Shown here: piece by piece, positions 1-8,421 of the stretch | Numbering within the stretch: position 1 is the first letter of the stretch | Layout: each line of letters opens with the position of its first letter | NCBI RefSeq assembly: GCF_019039035.1 | Contig: NZ_JAHNZT010000011.1 | Location: 124,001-188,000, forward strand | From: Citreicoccus inhibens | Lineage (GTDB): Bacteria; Myxococcota; Myxococcia; Myxococcales; Myxococcaceae | Direction: 5' to 3' | DNA length: 64,000 bases | Translations under genes and position numbers: made by a program | Notes under the pieces: generated by a model | Database searches by the model: none | What the model was told of the DNA's origin: nothing | The model's input: the letters and a program-made list of their open reading frames with translations, nothing else

Positions 1-104
1 TCGCCGTTCTCCGCGACGGTGACGTCAAAGCCGTCCCGGCGCAGCAGCGCGGCCAGCACCTTGCGCAGGTTGGCCTCGTCGTCGATTACCAGGACCTTGG
101 CCAT
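1..104 (-). CDS. Response regulator, N-terminal fragment (cut by window edge)
   Basis: Only the first 34 codons are present; the gene runs leftward out of the window. The translation starts MAKVLVIDDEANLRKVLAAL, the first strand and helix of a CheY-like receiver domain. The DDE triplet provides the acidic residues that hold Mg2+ beside the phospho-acceptor Asp, which lies outside the window. The output domain is not visible, so NtrC-type, OmpR-type and stand-alone forms cannot be told apart. The ATG lies 11 bases after the encA stop on the same strand, so it is probably the last gene read from the encapsulin operon. Confidence 0.85.
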   Translation of the reverse strand, partial: MAKVLVIDDEANLRKVLAALLRRDGFDVTVAENG

Positions 105-115
105 GGAAGCGGGGC

Positions 116-982
116 CTACGGCTGGCGCTGGGTCGAGGTCGCGCCCTCGATGGTGCAGATGGCGTCCGGGTGTTTGATGCGCAACAGCAGCGACTCCAGG
201 ACCCGGAACGGGTGGTTCATCTTGCTGGCGCCCAGGTAGGCGGTGACCATGTCCATGGCCACCGCGAGGTCCATGTTCTCGCGGCCGGTGGAGACCACCA
301 CGCCCGAGTCACCGCGCAGGCGGTTGGACTGGAAGATGCCGTCCGAGGCGAGCTGCCGGATGGTTTCGATCTCCAGGACGCCGGACTTCTCGTAGATGCG
401 GTGCAGCTGCGAGTACAGGCGCGGCGACAGCACCACGGCGTAGGGGCCGTAGTGGCCGTGCTCGTTGAGCTTGCGCGTGGCCTCGACGATGGCCTGGAAG
501 CCGCCACCCGCGGCCGTCCAATCTCCGAGCGAGACCGAGAGCCGGCCCACGGCTGTCATCAAGCCCTCGTAGCCGAGCTTGGTGTCGCCGTAGAAGATGA
601 GCTCGTCCTCCTGCTGGGCGCAGAGCGCGGCGGCGCCCGCGGCGGCGGACACATCCAGCGGCATGTTGTGCGAGCGCGCCGCCTCGATGTCCCGCCAGTG
701 CAGCAGGAAGTCCTTGTAGATGATGGGGATGGTCTTGAACTTGCGTGCGTCGGTGAAGACCATCGCGGTCTCCTGCTCTCCGACGATGTCCACGGCGCCG
801 GGGGACACGCCCTGATACTCGTCGTAGGGCACCGTCTGCACGCCCGCGCCGAGCGGACCGTAGATGTCCAGGATGCGGCGGCCGACGAGCGAGCGGCGGG
901 CGACCTGGATCACCGTCTCGTTCAGGCGCGCCCATTCCTCTTCGCGCAGCGGGTTCTCGGCATGTCCAAGAAAGTCAGGCAT
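116..982 (-). CDS. encA: Encapsulin shell protein EncA
   Basis: A 288-residue HK97-fold shell protein that self-assembles into a protein nanocompartment in the cytoplasm. The N-terminus (MPDFLGHAENPLREEEWARL) and the motif ARRSLVGRRILDIYGPLGAG are typical of family 1 encapsulins, and the length is close to that of the M. xanthus EncA. The ATG at 982 has GGAG eight bases upstream. The ferritin-like cargo gene ends 50 bases upstream and a response regulator starts 11 bases downstream, suggesting one transcript. The known M. xanthus shell stores iron deposited by its cargo proteins and protects against oxidative stress; the same role is inferred here. It looks complete. Confidence 0.96.
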   Translation of the reverse strand: MPDFLGHAENPLREEEWARLNETVIQVARRSLVGRRILDIYGPLGAGVQTVPYDEYQGVSPGAVDIVGEQETAMVFTDARKFKTIPIIYKDFLLHWRDIEAARSHNMPLDVSAAAGAAALCAQQEDELIFYGDTKLGYEGLMTAVGRLSVSLGDWTAAGGGFQAIVEATRKLNEHGHYGPYAVVLSPRLYSQLHRIYEKSGVLEIETIRQLASDGIFQSNRLRGDSGVVVSTGRENMDLAVAMDMVTAYLGASKMNHPFRVLESLLLRIKHPDAICTIEGATSTQRQP

Positions 983-1032
983 CGGATGGCTCCGTCACGA
1001 CGGCAACAAACGGGAGGAGAATCGAAAAGGGC

Positions 1033-1491
1033 TCAGCGTCCACCGCCGCCGCCTCGGCGCAGGGGACCCACGGTCAGCGGATGGCTGCCCTCGGAAGGGG
1101 GCGGGGCCGGCATGCCGTAGATGAGGCGGTGCGGGGGCAAGGGCGTCAGCGGCTCGGGCGGCGTGCGGCCATGGGGCGCGGCCGTGGAGGGCGAGGGCGG
1201 CGGCGTGGGCACCGCGGCCTTTCCTCCGGCGACGGCCTGCTGGAAGTGACCGGGCGCGATGGGGTGCGCGAAGTGCGCGTCCTGTCCGGCGTCCAGCATG
1301 CGCAGCATGTGGGTGGCCTCGAAGACGTGCTCCTTCTCCTCGGCCGCCAGGTGCAGGAAGAAGGCGCGGACTTCCGGGTCGGTCGAGGCCGCCGCGAACG
1401 CCTCGTACTCGTTGATGGTCTCCAGCTCGCGCGCCAGCACGGCGCGGATGCGCGCCACGTCAGACCGCTCGGTGTCGGAGTTTCCAGCCAT
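1033..1491 (-). CDS. encB: Encapsulin cargo, ferritin-like protein EncB
   Basis: A 152-residue protein with a short two-helix ferritin-like region (about residues 10-60). The helices carry ELETINEYEAFA and the ExxH motif in EEKEHVFEAT, matching the metal ligands of encapsulated ferritins. A Pro/Ala-rich linker follows, then the C-terminal signal LTVGPLRR, one residue different from the LTVGSLRR shell-targeting motif known from M. xanthus cargo proteins. It should bind inside the EncA shell and oxidise Fe2+. The ATG at 1491 is chosen because GAGGG lies about ten bases upstream; a longer frame to 1575 would run into the promoter region shared with the divergent murJ. A Gly/Arg run (GGGGGR) closes the protein. 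Confidence 0.9.
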   Translation of the reverse strand: MAGNSDTERSDVARIRAVLARELETINEYEAFAAASTDPEVRAFFLHLAAEEKEHVFEATHMLRMLDAGQDAHFAHPIAPGHFQQAVAGGKAAVPTPPPSPSTAAPHGRTPPEPLTPLPPHRLIYGMPAPPPSEGSHPLTVGPLRRGGGGGR

Positions 1492-1596
1492 GGGTTGGCG
1501 ACCCTCGCAATCCGTTGGGGGCACCGTCAAGTGAAAGAGGGCTCGGTGGGTTTCCTGCTTCATGGCGCTGGACACGGCGTTAGAGTCCGCGCCCGC

Positions 1597-3306
1597 GTGA
1601 CCGCCCCAGCACCCGCATCGCCCGCCGAGTCGCCGAAGCCCTCAGTCCCCCCGCCGGCCCCGTCGGAGCGGGGGAGCGGACGAGGGGCCATGCTCGTCGC
1701 CATCGGCATCCTGGCCTCGCGCCTGATGGGGCTCGTGCGCGAGCGCGTGTTCGCCCACTACCTGGGCAACGCCGCCGCGGCCGCCGTTTTCAAGGCCGCG
1801 CTGCGCATCCCCAACTTCCTGCAGAACCTCTTCGGTGAGGGCGTGCTGTCCGGCTCCTTCATCCCCGTCTATGCCCAGCTCCTGGGCAAGAAGGACTCGG
1901 AGGAGGCGGACCGGGTGGCGGGGGCGGTGTTCGGGCTGCTCGCGCTGGTGACGGGGCTGACGGTGGCGGCGGGCATGTTCGCCACCCCGATGTTCGTGGA
2001 GGTCATCGCCCCGGGCTTCCATGGCGAAGAGCGCGCGCTGGCCGTCCGGCTGGTGCGCATCATCTTCCCGGGCACGGGGCTGCTCGTGCTGAGCGCCTGG
2101 TGCCTCGGCATCCTGAACAGTCACCGGCGCTTCCTGCTGTCGTACCTGGCCCCCGTGGTGTGGAACGTGGTGATGATCGCCACGCTGCTCGGGGCGGGTG
2201 GCCGTTACGGCGAGGAGAAGCTGGCGGAGATCCTGGCCTACAGCGTGGGCGTGGGCAGCTTCCTCCAGTTCGCCGTGCAGCTCCCCACGGTGCTCCGGCT
2301 GCTGGGGCGCTTCCGCCCGGCGCTGTCGCTGGCCAACGCGTCCGTGCGGCAGGTGCTGCGCAACTTCGGCCCCGTGGTGCTGGGACGTGGCGTGGTGCAA
2401 TTCAGCGCCTGGGTGGACACCGCCTTCGCGTCGCTCATCTCCAGCCGCGCCCTGTCTTCCTTGTTGTACGCGCAGACCGTCTACCTCATCCCCGTGAGCC
2501 TCTTCGGCATGGCGGTCTCGGCCGCCGAGCTGCCCGAGATGGCGCGCGCCACGGGGGAAGGGGAGGCGGATGCCCACGTGAAGCTGCGCACGCGCATCGA
2601 TGGGGGCGCGCGACGCATCGCCTTCTGGGTGGTGCCCTCGGCCGCGGCGTTCCTCTTCGTGGGCGACCTGGTGAGCGCGGCGCTGCTGCAGACGGGCCGG
2701 TTCGACGCGGCGGACTCGCGCTACCTCTGGTACCTGCTCATGGGCGCGGCGGTCGGGTTGGTGGCCTCCACCGTGGGGCGCCTGTACGCCTCCGCTTTCT
2801 ATGCGCTGAAGGACCCGAAGACGCCCCTGCGCTATGCCGTGCTGCGCGTGGCGCTGGGCACCGCCAAGGCGTACGTGTTGGCGCTGTGGTTGCCCGACTG
2901 GCTCGGCGTGCCCCGGGAGCTGGGGGCCGCGTTCCTCACGTTGTCGAGCGGCATCGTGGCCTGGCTGGAGACCTCCCTCCTGCGCCGCAAGCTCATGCAG
3001 CGCCTGGGGCCCGTGGGGCTGCCGGCGGGCCTGCTGCCCCGGCTGTGGCTGGCGGCGGGCGTGGCGGGGTTCGTGGGGCTGGGCATCAAGCTGGGGCTGG
3101 CCCGGTGGCTGGGGCCCATGCCGGGAGTGACAGCGGAGTGGGGCGGGCACCTGCTCGTTCCCCCGCACCTGAACCCGGTCGTGGCGCTCATCGCGGTGGC
3201 GCTGCCCTTCGGGGCCGTGTACTTCGCGCTCGCCGCCGCCCTGGGCATCCCCGAGGCTGGCGCCGTGTTCCGCAAGGTGGGGCGCCGTCTCAAGGTCGTC
3301 CGCTGA
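1597..3306 (+). CDS. murJ: Lipid II flippase MurJ
   Basis: A polytopic inner-membrane protein of the MOP superfamily that flips undecaprenyl-linked peptidoglycan precursor to the periplasm. Family motifs are present: ASRLMGLVRERVFAHYLG in the first helix, FQNLFGEG-like NFLQNLFGEGVLSGSFIPVY, and AETPEM-like SAAELPEMARATGEGE. About 13-14 hydrophobic segments span the rest. A GTG start at 1597 (569 residues) is chosen because the in-frame ATG at 1690 would cut into the first helix; the extra N-terminus is Pro/Ser-rich. It is divergent from encB, with a 105-base gap that must hold both promoters. Confidence 0.93.
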   Translation: MTAPAPASPAESPKPSVPPPAPSERGSGRGAMLVAIGILASRLMGLVRERVFAHYLGNAAAAAVFKAALRIPNFLQNLFGEGVLSGSFIPVYAQLLGKKDSEEADRVAGAVFGLLALVTGLTVAAGMFATPMFVEVIAPGFHGEERALAVRLVRIIFPGTGLLVLSAWCLGILNSHRRFLLSYLAPVVWNVVMIATLLGAGGRYGEEKLAEILAYSVGVGSFLQFAVQLPTVLRLLGRFRPALSLANASVRQVLRNFGPVVLGRGVVQFSAWVDTAFASLISSRALSSLLYAQTVYLIPVSLFGMAVSAAELPEMARATGEGEADAHVKLRTRIDGGARRIAFWVVPSAAAFLFVGDLVSAALLQTGRFDAADSRYLWYLLMGAAVGLVASTVGRLYASAFYALKDPKTPLRYAVLRVALGTAKAYVLALWLPDWLGVPRELGAAFLTLSSGIVAWLETSLLRRKLMQRLGPVGLPAGLLPRLWLAAGVAGFVGLGIKLGLARWLGPMPGVTAEWGGHLLVPPHLNPVVALIAVALPFGAVYFALAAALGIPEAGAVFRKVGRRLKVVR

Positions 3307-3531
3307 CGCGCCCCGCCGCCTGGGGCCCAGACGGGCTTTTGCTTGAATGTTTGAGGCGCAACGGGATGATTGTGCCCGGCGGATAAGTTGTCCCGGGAGC
3401 ATCGGTGCGCTCGGCGTGTGCGTATCGATCTTCCTCTAAAGGTGGCGCGCGTGTAGAGTGCGCCGCCTTTTTCATGGGACTTGGACTTCACCGGAAGTCT
3501 GGGTCGACATCGTCTACGGAAGGTCTCGGCA

Positions 3532-5553
3532 GTGAGCGACGAGAAGAGCGGCGGAAATACGGGTGGTCCTGGTGGTTTCGGTCCGAAGAAGCCCAAGGCC
3601 ACCTTCGGCGACGTGATGCTCGGGATTCCCTCGGGCGGCCGGAGCGACGAGCGCGGTGGGCGTGGCGGCGGCCGGGGCGAGGGCCGGGATAATCGTGGAC
3701 CGGGCCGTGGCGGCGAGCGGGATGCTCAGCCTCGTCCTCAGGGTGAGGCCGCTGCGCCGGGGCGGGATGACCGCCGTCCGCGCGGTGGCAACGACCGCGG
3801 TGGCGAGCGGCGTGGCTCCGGAGGGGGCGACGCGGGTCAGCGCCGTCCGCAGGGGCCCATGGTCGTCGTGAAGCGCGCCTCGGGGGTCATCGAGACGCGT
3901 GGCCCGGCGGGCGACAAGCCGGCCGACGCGACCGCGACCGCCGAGGAGACCACCGCCACGGCGGAGGCCTCTGCTGCCGCTCCGGCACCTGCTCCGCGTC
4001 CGGTGGCTCCGACTCCGGTGCCCACCAGCGCGCTGTACGAAGAGGTCGCTGAGTCCGAGTCCTTCGCCGACATGTTCGAGGCGCAGGTGAAGGACGGAGG
4101 CGCTCCAGGTCGCCGCTCGGTTCGCGTGGGCGAGAAGGTCGCGGGCACCATCTTCCAGCTCGGCGCGGATACCGCGTTCGTGTCGCTGGATGGCGCGGCC
4201 AAGAGCGAGGCGATGATCGAGCTGCGCGAGCTCAAGGACGATGAGGGCATCCTCCGCTTCGGCGTGGGTGACCGCATCGAGGCGCACGTCGTGGAGATGG
4301 GCGCGCGCGGCATCCTGTTGAGCCGGGCGCTGGCCAAGGGCAACGCCTCCATGGCGATGCTGGCCGAGGCGCGCGCCTCGGGCATGCCGGTGGAAGGCAT
4401 GGTCCTGGCGGTCAACAAGGGCGGCGTCGAGGTCGCCATTGGCGACGTGCGCGCGTTCTGCCCCATCAGCCAGCTGGACATCCGCTTCGTGGAGAAGCCG
4501 GATCAGTTCATCGGCGAGAAGCTCCAGTTCCGCGTCACCGAGGTGCGTGACCGCAACGTGGTGCTGTCGCGCCGCTCGCTGCTCGAGGACGAGCAGCGCC
4601 GCCTGGCCACCGAGACGCGCAAGAACCTGGCGGACGGCAAGGTCGTCAAGGGCAAGGTCTCGGGCGTCCGCGACTTCGGCGTGTTCGTGGACCTGGGCGG
4701 TGTGGAGGGGATGATCCCCGTCTCCGAGCTGTCCTACCAGCGCGTCGGCCACCCGAGCGAGGTCGTCAAGCAGGGCGACGAGGTCGAGGTGGAGATCCTC
4801 CGCATGGAGGCCGCCCAGCCCAACTCTCCCGACAAGTCGAAGCAGAAGGAGCGCATCACGCTCTCGCTGCGCGCGCGTCAGGAGGACCCGTTCAAGAAGG
4901 CCATCGCCGAGCTGAAGGAGGGCGACCGCCTGCAGGGCAAGGTCGTCCGGCTCCAGCCGTTCGGCGCCTTCGTGGAGCTGCGTCCGGGCGTGGATGGCCT
5001 GGTGCACATCTCCGCGCTGAGCGACCGCCGCATCGCGCACCCGCGCGACGTGGTGAAGGAGGGCGAGGTCGTCTGGGTGGTCATCGAGAAGATCGACCCG
5101 AACGACAAGCGCATCGGCCTGCGCCGCATCACCGAGGAGGAGGCGTCGCGTCCTCCCGAGGAGCGTCCGGCTCAGGCCGCCGCTGCCGCCGCGCCCGCGG
5201 CCCCCGCCGCGCCGCGCCCGCAGCCGGGTCAGGTCGTCGTGGGCAAGGTGGATCGCATCGAGCAGTACGGTGTGTTCCTCGCGTTCCCGGGGGGCAAGGG
5301 TCTCATCCCCGCGAGTGAGACGGGCACGGATCGCGGCACGGATCTGCGCAAGCACTTCTCGCTGGGCCAGGAGGTGAAGGTCGCCATCCTGGAGATCGAT
5401 CCCGCCGGGAAGATTCGTCTGTCCATCCCGGCCGCGCAGCGCGCGGAGGAGCGCGCCGAGGTCGAGGCGTGGCAGAAGACGCAGCAGCCGCAGGGCGCTG
5501 GCAAGAAGGGCTTCGGCACCTTCGCGGATCTGCTCAGCAAGATGCGGAAGTAG
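3532..5553 (+). CDS. Multi-S1-domain RNA-binding protein (ribosomal protein S1-like)
   Basis: A 673-residue protein starting at GTG 3532, with GGAAGG eight bases upstream. The first ~170 residues are a disordered Gly/Arg/Asp tract (repeated RGG and GGER units) followed by a Pro/Ala linker. Five S1 OB-fold repeats follow at about residues 200-270, 283-360, 369-455, 463-540 and 566-640. The third (GKVSGVRDFGVFVDLGGVEG) and fourth (GKVVRLQPFGAFVELRPGVD) are the most canonical. It probably binds mRNA or ribosomes. The RGG-rich head and five repeats distinguish it from the six-repeat housekeeping S1, so it may be an extra paralog; that is inference. Confidence 0.85.
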   Translation: MSDEKSGGNTGGPGGFGPKKPKATFGDVMLGIPSGGRSDERGGRGGGRGEGRDNRGPGRGGERDAQPRPQGEAAAPGRDDRRPRGGNDRGGERRGSGGGDAGQRRPQGPMVVVKRASGVIETRGPAGDKPADATATAEETTATAEASAAAPAPAPRPVAPTPVPTSALYEEVAESESFADMFEAQVKDGGAPGRRSVRVGEKVAGTIFQLGADTAFVSLDGAAKSEAMIELRELKDDEGILRFGVGDRIEAHVVEMGARGILLSRALAKGNASMAMLAEARASGMPVEGMVLAVNKGGVEVAIGDVRAFCPISQLDIRFVEKPDQFIGEKLQFRVTEVRDRNVVLSRRSLLEDEQRRLATETRKNLADGKVVKGKVSGVRDFGVFVDLGGVEGMIPVSELSYQRVGHPSEVVKQGDEVEVEILRMEAAQPNSPDKSKQKERITLSLRARQEDPFKKAIAELKEGDRLQGKVVRLQPFGAFVELRPGVDGLVHISALSDRRIAHPRDVVKEGEVVWVVIEKIDPNDKRIGLRRITEEEASRPPEERPAQAAAAAAPAAPAAPRPQPGQVVVGKVDRIEQYGVFLAFPGGKGLIPASETGTDRGTDLRKHFSLGQEVKVAILEIDPAGKIRLSIPAAQRAEERAEVEAWQKTQQPQGAGKKGFGTFADLLSKMRK

Positions 5554-5561
5554 GGGTGACT

Positions 5562-5606
5562 CTTTTTCGGCGCCCCTTGCCGATACACGAAGGGGTGCCG
5601 AAAAAG
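5562..5606 (+). terminator. 17-bp perfect-but-one hairpin after the S1 gene
   Basis: Arms 5562-5578 and 5590-5606 pair over 17 bases with a single G-U, around an 11-base loop. Each arm has an A5 or T5 run at its outer end, so the element looks similar from either strand. It starts eight bases after the S1-protein stop and ends just before the tRNA promoter. It most likely ends the upstream transcript, although there is no clean U-tract after the 3' arm on this strand. Confidence 0.7.
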
Positions 5607-5609
5607 GTG

Positions 5610-5638
5610 TTGACGGTCCAGGGTGTGGGAGGTACTAA
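5610..5638 (+). promoter_or_regulatory. Sigma-70-type promoter for tRNA-fMet
   Basis: TTGACG (5610-5615) and TACTAA (5633-5638) are separated by 17 bases and lie 14 bases before the first initiator tRNA. This is close to consensus in spacing and sequence. The -35 overlaps the end of the preceding hairpin region. Confidence 0.75.
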
Positions 5639-5652
5639 CCCTCTCACTTCGC

Positions 5653-5727
<75 letters not shown>

Positions 5728-5735
5728 TCAGTAAG

Positions 5736-5771
5736 CTGAGGCCCGATTTTGAATGCAGGATCGGGCCTCAG
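5736..5771 (+). terminator. Hairpin between the two initiator tRNAs
   Basis: Arms 5736-5747 and 5760-5771 pair perfectly over 12 bases (CTGAGGCCCGAT and its complement) around a 12-base loop. Only scattered T residues follow, so it may be a weak terminator or a processing signal between the tandem tRNAs. Confidence 0.65.
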
Positions 5772-5801
5772 TTGTTGATAGACAGACAAGACAGATGGTG
5801 C

Positions 5802-5876
<75 letters not shown>

Positions 5877-5881
5877 TCTTG

Positions 5882-5927
5882 AAACAAGACCCCGTCCTCC
5901 GAACCTGGAGGACGGGGTTTTGTTTTT
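5882..5927 (+). terminator. Rho-independent terminator of the tRNA-fMet pair
   Basis: A GC-rich stem (CCCCGTCCTCC with its complement, extended to 19 pairs with one G-U) around the loop GAACCT. It is followed by TTTTGTTTTT, a classical intrinsic terminator. Confidence 0.9.
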
Positions 5928-6024
5928 GGTTCACAGGTTTGCATCGCGGTTGTGTTTTCAGGCGCACGCGTGGGGTTGGGGGCGGATGCGTTGAGGGAAT
6001 GCGTGGGGTCTGCTGCGCGGCTCC

Positions 6025-8412
6025 ATGTTCCTGTTTGCCTCCGCCGCGCCGCAGTTCTTTCCGGAAGTGGTCGCGATCATCGTCGCGGGCGCGGTGATGG
6101 CTTACGTCGGCCACCGCTTTCGTCTGGTGCCCATTGTCGGGTTCCTGCTCGCGGGCGTCGTCATCGGGCCTCACGGGCTGGGGTTGGTGCAGGACCTGGA
6201 GCTGGTGAGCGCCGCGGCGGAGGTGGGCGTCATCCTCCTGCTGTTCAGCATTGGCATCGAGTTCAGCCTGGAGAAGCTGGCGCGCCTCCAGAAGCTCATC
6301 TTCGGCGGGGGAGGACTCCAGGTGGGGCTGGCCACGGCGGCGACGTGGCTGCTGCTGGCGGCCTTTGGCGTGGACTGGCGGGCCGGAGTGTTCACCGGCT
6401 TCCTGGTGGCGCTGTCGTCCACCGCCATCGTGTTGAAGCTCCTGGGGGACCGGGGCGAGACGTCCACGCAGCCGGGGCAGGTGTCGCTCGGGCTGCTCAT
6501 CTTCCAGGACCTCGCGGTGGTGGTGATGGTCCTCGTGGTGCCGATGCTGACAGGGCGAGGGGGCTCGGGCTGGGCGTTGGTGTGGGCCCTGACCAAGGCG
6601 CTGGCCATCATCGTCGCGGTGCTGGTGGCGGCGCGCCGGCTGATGCCGCCGCTGCTGGAGTCCGTGGCGCGCACCTGTTCGCCCGAGCTGTTCCTGCTCA
6701 CGCTCATCGCCGTGTGCTTCGGCACGGCCTACCTCACCAGCCTCGCGGGGGTGAGCCTGTCCCTTGGGGCCTTCCTGGCGGGACTGGTGGTGAGCGAGAG
6801 CCGCTTCAGCGAGCACGCCTTCGGGGAGATCCTCCCGCTTCAGATTCTCTTCAGCGCGACCTTCTTCGTGTCGGTGGGGCTGCTGCTGGACGTGCACTTC
6901 CTGTTCACCCATCTGCCGGTGGTGGGCGCGTCCATCGTCGCCATCCTGGTGCTCAAGGTGCTGACCACGGGCGCGAGCGTGCTGGCGCTCGGTTTCCGTC
7001 CGCCGGTGGCCGTGGCGAGCGCCCTGGCCCTGGCCCAGATCGGCGAGTTCTCCTTCGTCCTGGAGCGCTCGGGTCGCACGCAGGGCCTCTTCTTCGCGGG
7101 CGTGCCCGAGGGCTCGCAGGCCTTCATCGCCGCCACGGTGATGTTGATGGTGCTCACGCCGCTGGTGTCGTGGTTGGGGGGCTGGCTCGCTGGGCGGATG
7201 GTGGTGCGCCACCAGGAGCACGCGGCCGAGGTGGCGGCCCATGAAGAGGGCGCGCTCGACGAGGCCGCGAGCGAGCGCTTCGGCGCGCTGGAGAACCACG
7301 TCATCGTCGCGGGCTATGGGGATGGCGCGCGGCGGCTCGTGCGCGTGCTGCGCGGTTCGGGCATCCCCTTCGTCATCACCACGTTGAGTCCCTCGGGCGC
7401 GGCGGAGGCCGAGGCGGAGGACATGCCCGTGCTGCGCGGCGACTACGCCCGGCAGCGCACGTTGCTGCTCGTGGGCGCGCAGAAGGCCAAGGTGCTCGTC
7501 GTCGCGGATGACGAGGTCTCCATGGCCCGCCGCGCGGTGGCGGTGGCTCGGACGGTGAATCCGACCATGCGAGTGGTGCTGCGCGCGCGCTCCGTCGCGG
7601 ACGTGGTGCCGCTGACCGATGCGGGGGCGGACATCGTCATCACCGAGGAGATGGAGAGCGTCGTGAGCCTCCTGGTCGCGGTGCTCCGCGACTACCGCTT
7701 GCCGGCCGAGGAGATTGATGCCCACGAGGCCGCCGTGCGCCGCGCGGGCTATGCGGCGCTGCGCGAACCCTCGGGAGAGACGAGGCCCGTGGTGGTGTGT
7801 TCGCTGGGCGAGGACTGTCTGGACTCTCGCGAGGTCACGGTGCGCGCGGGGGCACCCGTGGCGGGGCGCACCGTGGCGGAGCTGGAGCTCGAGCGGACCC
7901 ATGCCCTGCGCGTGGTGGAAGTGCGGCGCGAGGGCATGAGGCTCCGAGGCGCCGCGGAGCCCCTGCGCTTGGAAGTCGGTGACGACGTGACGCTCGTCGG
8001 TGACGCGGAGGCGTTCGCTCGGGGCGCGTCGTTGTTCCGAGCCCCGATATCGGGAGACGCGTCCTTCGAGCCGCCCGCCGCCGAGGCTTCGCGACCTCCT
8101 CAAGTCGCGGACTGGATCGACACCGAGGCCACCCTCGTGTTCGAGCCCCATCCCGGAGCGCCGCCGTGTTCCCACCTGGCGCAGATCCATCCAGTGCGTC
8201 CGGGCACGCGCGGCTGCGAAGAGTGTCTGCGGCTGCATGACCGCTGGGTGCACTTGCGGCTGTGCCTGACGTGCGGGCACGTGGGGTGTTGTGACGACTC
8301 GAAGAACCGGCACGCCACGAAGCACCACCAGGACACCTTGCATCCCCTCATCCGCTCCGTGGAGCCCGGAGAGGACTGGGGCTGGTGCTACGTCGACAAG
8401 GTGACCCTCTGA
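6025..8412 (+). CDS. CPA2 (KefB-type) cation:proton antiporter with TrkA and UBP zinc-finger domains
   Basis: A 795-residue membrane protein. Residues 1-395 hold about 12 helices of a Na+/H+ exchanger domain (RLVPIVGFLLAGVVIGPHGL, LLLFSIGIEFSLEKL). Residues ~422-545 form a TrkA-N/RCK nucleotide-binding domain (VIVAGYGDGARRLVRVL), and ~590-675 a TrkA-C domain. The last ~85 residues form a UBP-type zinc finger with CSHL, CEEC, CLTCGHVGCC, paired HA..HH and WCY motifs. It should exchange K+ or Na+ for protons under nucleotide control. The zinc finger, which in eukaryotes binds the ubiquitin C-terminus, has no obvious partner here. The ATG at 6025 follows directly from the signal-like first helix; the Shine-Dalgarno is weak. 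Confidence 0.9.
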   Translation: MFLFASAAPQFFPEVVAIIVAGAVMAYVGHRFRLVPIVGFLLAGVVIGPHGLGLVQDLELVSAAAEVGVILLLFSIGIEFSLEKLARLQKLIFGGGGLQVGLATAATWLLLAAFGVDWRAGVFTGFLVALSSTAIVLKLLGDRGETSTQPGQVSLGLLIFQDLAVVVMVLVVPMLTGRGGSGWALVWALTKALAIIVAVLVAARRLMPPLLESVARTCSPELFLLTLIAVCFGTAYLTSLAGVSLSLGAFLAGLVVSESRFSEHAFGEILPLQILFSATFFVSVGLLLDVHFLFTHLPVVGASIVAILVLKVLTTGASVLALGFRPPVAVASALALAQIGEFSFVLERSGRTQGLFFAGVPEGSQAFIAATVMLMVLTPLVSWLGGWLAGRMVVRHQEHAAEVAAHEEGALDEAASERFGALENHVIVAGYGDGARRLVRVLRGSGIPFVITTLSPSGAAEAEAEDMPVLRGDYARQRTLLLVGAQKAKVLVVADDEVSMARRAVAVARTVNPTMRVVLRARSVADVVPLTDAGADIVITEEMESVVSLLVAVLRDYRLPAEEIDAHEAAVRRAGYAALREPSGETRPVVVCSLGEDCLDSREVTVRAGAPVAGRTVAELELERTHALRVVEVRREGMRLRGAAEPLRLEVGDDVTLVGDAEAFARGASLFRAPISGDASFEPPAAEASRPPQVADWIDTEATLVFEPHPGAPPCSHLAQIHPVRPGTRGCEECLRLHDRWVHLRLCLTCGHVGCCDDSKNRHATKHHQDTLHPLIRSVEPGEDWGWCYVDKVTL

Positions 8413-8421
8413 AGCGTGGCG

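Noticed and set aside
1492-1575. Longer encB start 28 codons upstream
   Set aside because: It would occupy most of the 105-base gap shared with the divergent murJ, while ATG 1491 has its own Shine-Dalgarno and begins the ferritin-like region.
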